64,000 nt of DNA from Botryotinia globosa. Taxonomy: Eukaryota > Ascomycota > Leotiomycetes > Helotiales > Sclerotiniaceae. The translations under genes were made by a program, and so were the position numbers. Below are positions 61,071 to 64,000 of the stretch, in pieces (positions within the stretch are counted from its first letter, which is position 1; each line of letters starts with the position of its first letter). Where the stretch lies: contig RCSZ01000012.1 in assembly GCA_014898425.1 (NCBI GenBank), positions 2,164,966 through 2,228,965 on the forward strand, read 5' to 3'. The notes under the pieces were generated by a model. It searched no databases. It was not told the DNA's origin and saw nothing but the letters and a program-made list of their open reading frames with translations.

Positions 61071-63778
61071 TTTAAGTCTTAATAGCCTATAAATTTTATT
61101 ATTAAAAACTAAAATACTTTTATATATAAATAAATATATATAAAATTAATATAATTTAAATATAGAGTATTAAGATTAATTTATTTAAAAGATTAAAATA
61201 TTATAATACAAGAATTCACTTTATAACTTTTCGATTAGAATTTTAATATTTTAATATAATATATTCTAATATTATATATTCTAATATTATATTTTGATAT
61301 TAAAATTTTATAGATTAAAAAAACTCTATTCAATTATAATGATATAATATTATAATATAATATATAAAGAGTTTTTATTTTTAAATTTTAAGGGTTTTGA
61401 TTTAATATCTAAAAGCTTTTTATTTGATATTTCAAGGCTTTTAATATTGATTTTAAAAACCTTTATTTTGATATTTAAAGGCTTAATAATTTATAAACCT
61501 TAATATTAAAAACTAGAATTTTTTTATATATAAATAAATATATATAAAATTAATCTAGTTATTATATATAATAGATATTAAGATGTATTTATATTAAAGA
61601 TTTTATTTCAAATTCGGAAATTTATATTTTGATTTATAAAAGATTTTAATTTAATATTGAAGGCTTTTATATTTGATTTTAAAGATTTATTATTTAAATT
61701 TAAAGGTTTTTAATATTCATTTATATTGAGGATTGATAATTCAAAATGAGGGAATTAAAATATTAATATTGAAATTATAATATTAATAAATAAATTATAA
61801 AATATAAATTTTATATAATATATTGAAATATTTATATATAATATTTGAATATAAATATTTTAATATATTATATATAATAATATTATATTTATTTTAAATA
61901 TTAAATATTCAAATATTTTATATTATAATATAAAGAAAATTAAAAAGTTTATAGAAAATATTATATTTATATATTAGAATACTTCGAAAATATAAATATA
62001 GCTTTTAATATATTATATTATAATAATTTCTATTAATTTTCAATATATTTTGAATATTAACCTTATAAATTTATAATATTTTTAATAAAATAAAGTAATA
62101 ATATTGATTTTAAATCCCTAGTAAGAATTATTCTTGATTTTATTTGTAGTTTTTTTAGTTTCAAAATTATAGATTTTATTAAAATTAATATTAATTAGAA
62201 AATATATATATAAAAAAGAAGAAATTCGATTATAATTTTTCTATATTTTATTTTCAAGTTTTTGGAAATCCTAAAACCCTTTAAATATAAATATTTGATT
62301 GAATTATATTTATTTGAAAATTAAATTAAATTATTTTCTGAATTGATTCATTATTATTAATCTAAATAAATATATTATATTGATTTCTTCAATTTTATTA
62401 AAATATTAATATTCATAATATAAAAACTTAGACTTTTTTTTCATATAAAATATTAATTATATCAAAAAAATTATTATCTAATCTTAATATATTAATTCAA
62501 TTATTCAATTCAAAAAGAAATATTAAAAAAATAAAAAAATATATATTTCAAAATTCTAAGATTAAAATTTTTTTTATAATACTTTCAAAATCAAAAAATA
62601 TCAATATTGAAAATTCACAAATTATATATATATATTAAAATAAAATTGTTTTATTATTTAAATCAAATAATATAAATCTCATCATATTAATACCTTAGCA
62701 TTAATGATTTTCAATATTATTAATACCCAAATTCTAAACAAAACCACCCCAATATATAATATAACATAACAAATTACATTTCATAAACAACAATTCAAAA
62801 TTCCCCTACAAATTCTATTGAATTTATAATAATACTCCATATAATATTATAATTCAAATAATATTTCATATTAAAATTTAAAATATTAATTGATTATTTA
62901 ATATATTAATCAGTAATACACCTCTTATAACAAATCAATTTAAATCAATATCATTTTATTAATTTGAATATCAATTAAAATATTAATTAGAAATCAATTA
63001 AAATTCAATATTACTATAACAACTATAATATTTATATATATAAAATGAATTTCCCTTTAAATTAAAATCTTTTTTTCCTTAGAATTATATTCTAAATCTA
63101 ACACTTATTAAATCTTCAATCTTCAATCTTCCTTTAACTCTTCAATTCTTATATTATTCTTTCAAATCAATATCATTAAAAATAACTAATTATCAAAACT
63201 CTCTTTCCCTTTTCAATTCTCTTTTCTTTTTCAATCCTATTGAATTCAATATTAATAAATTATTCAATAAATTTTATAAATCTAAAGACTTTTAAATTAA
63301 ATTGATTTTTTAAAAAATTAATAAAATATTATTTCTTTTATATTATTCTATATTTCGATTTATTTTATATAATATTTATCAAATTTATATTCAAAATCTT
63401 AAAACCCATCTATAAAACAAATACTTTTTTGATTTAAATTTTTTTTATAAAAAAAAAATAATTCAAAAAGTTTATAATATATATGATTTTCTAAATATTA
63501 AATCAATTGAATAAAATCTTTATTTAATTTATTTATTTTAATTCAAATTTTCTTTAATTTCTTTCCCCGAATTACTTATTAAATTCTATTTCCAATATTC
63601 CCTTTGCATTATTATAAAATTGAATTTAAAAAATCTCAAAAAATATATTAATTCTAATTATAAAAATCTTTTTTTAAATTCACATTTGAATTTAATTCAA
63701 AATATTTCAAATCAAGAACTACTATTAAATCATTTCTTTTTTGAAATTCAAATAAAAAAAAAGAATTATTTTAATAAA
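61071..63778. other. AT-rich block of unit 2, ends at telomere junction
   Basis: Counterpart of 42471-45170. No gene. From ~62690 to ~63250 the plus strand is strongly G-poor while C is retained, unlike its counterpart. Confidence 0.75.
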
Positions 63779-64000
63779 AGGGTTTTAGGGTTTAGGTTTA
63801 GGTTTAGGTTTAGGTTTAGGTTTAGGGTTAGGGTTAGGGTTAGGGTTAGGGTTAGGGTTAGGGTTAGGGTTAGGGTTAGGGTTAGGGTTAGGGTTAGGGT
63901 TAGGGTTAGGGTTAGGGTTAGGGTTAGGGTTAGGGTTAGGGTTAGGGTTAGGGTTAGGGTTAGGGTTAGGGTTAGGGTTAGGGTTAGGGTTAGGGTTAGG
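63779..64000 (+). repeat. Telomere (TTAGGG)n with proximal TTTAGG variants
   Basis: Begins GGGTTTTAGGG, then about five TTTAGG hexamers (63790-63820), then about 29 perfect TTAGGG units to the end of the window. The G-rich strand reads outward (5' to 3' to the right), so this is a true right chromosome end. The junction with unit 2 is TTTTAATAAAA/GGG. Confidence 0.98.

Larger units (their letters stand above)
51826..63778 (+). repeat. Subtelomeric unit 2, truncated and capped by telomere
   Basis: Repeats unit 1 in the same order and orientation up to the point homologous to ~45170, where telomere repeats begin. Against unit 1 it has two extra module M copies (53895-54895), one satellite/purine block fewer, a 570-bp private stretch (57415-57985), longer 9-bp and 12-bp runs and a shorter minisatellite. 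Confidence 0.85.

Noticed and set aside
32941..63778. AT-rich half as inserted mitochondrial DNA
   Set aside because: No mitochondrial genes, rRNA or tRNA are visible, and the copies differ by RIP-type transitions with a decayed nuclear helicase inside.

Overview
This window is the end of a chromosome from a filamentous ascomycete (Pezizomycotina). The last ~220 bases are a (TTAGGG)n telomere reading outward. The genes have many short introns of about 43-130 bp with GTAAGT/CAG-type borders. The mobile elements are fungal Tad-like LINEs and LTR fragments. The right half is an extremely AT-rich isochore, and its repeat copies differ mainly by C:G to T:A transitions, the signature of repeat-induced point mutation (RIP). 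The species cannot be named from the sequence alone.

Left part (1 to ~31.8 kb, mixed GC): an LTR terminus; a broken gene with a Myb/SANT-like domain; a decayed LINE on the plus strand (LINE A); a 352-bp Harbinger-like MITE; and an MFS monocarboxylate-type transporter pseudogene. That pseudogene is cut in two by a 5.98-kb LINE on the minus strand (LINE B), flanked by a 12-bp target-site duplication. Next come two intact intron-rich genes of unknown function, divergently transcribed: a 12-exon, 642-aa model on minus and an 8-exon, 1138-aa model on plus. Their ~2.1-kb shared upstream region carries a 148-bp-period tandem array. A third LINE (LINE C, 5'-truncated, minus) starts ~50 bp after the second gene. 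The last gene before the AT isochore is an intact three-exon class I terpene cyclase of 323 aa (minus).

Right part (~31.8 kb to the telomere): no intact gene is visible. The region consists of two tandem copies of a long subtelomeric unit (about 32.94-51.83 kb and 51.83-63.78 kb). Each is built of degenerate satellites, purine-only arrays and minisatellites. Unit 1 contains a heavily mutated telomere-linked RecQ-family helicase (TLH) whose motifs can still be read in one frame. Unit 2 is homologous to unit 1 up to the position where the helicase region begins, and there it is capped by telomere repeats. The layout resembles yeast Y' elements (telomere, helicase and tandem duplication), but inactivated by RIP.

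Metabolism: the only apparently functional enzyme is the terpene cyclase. Its nearest transporter is dead, and no tailoring enzymes are visible, so a biosynthetic cluster is not supported. The two divergent unknown genes may share regulation through their common upstream region.
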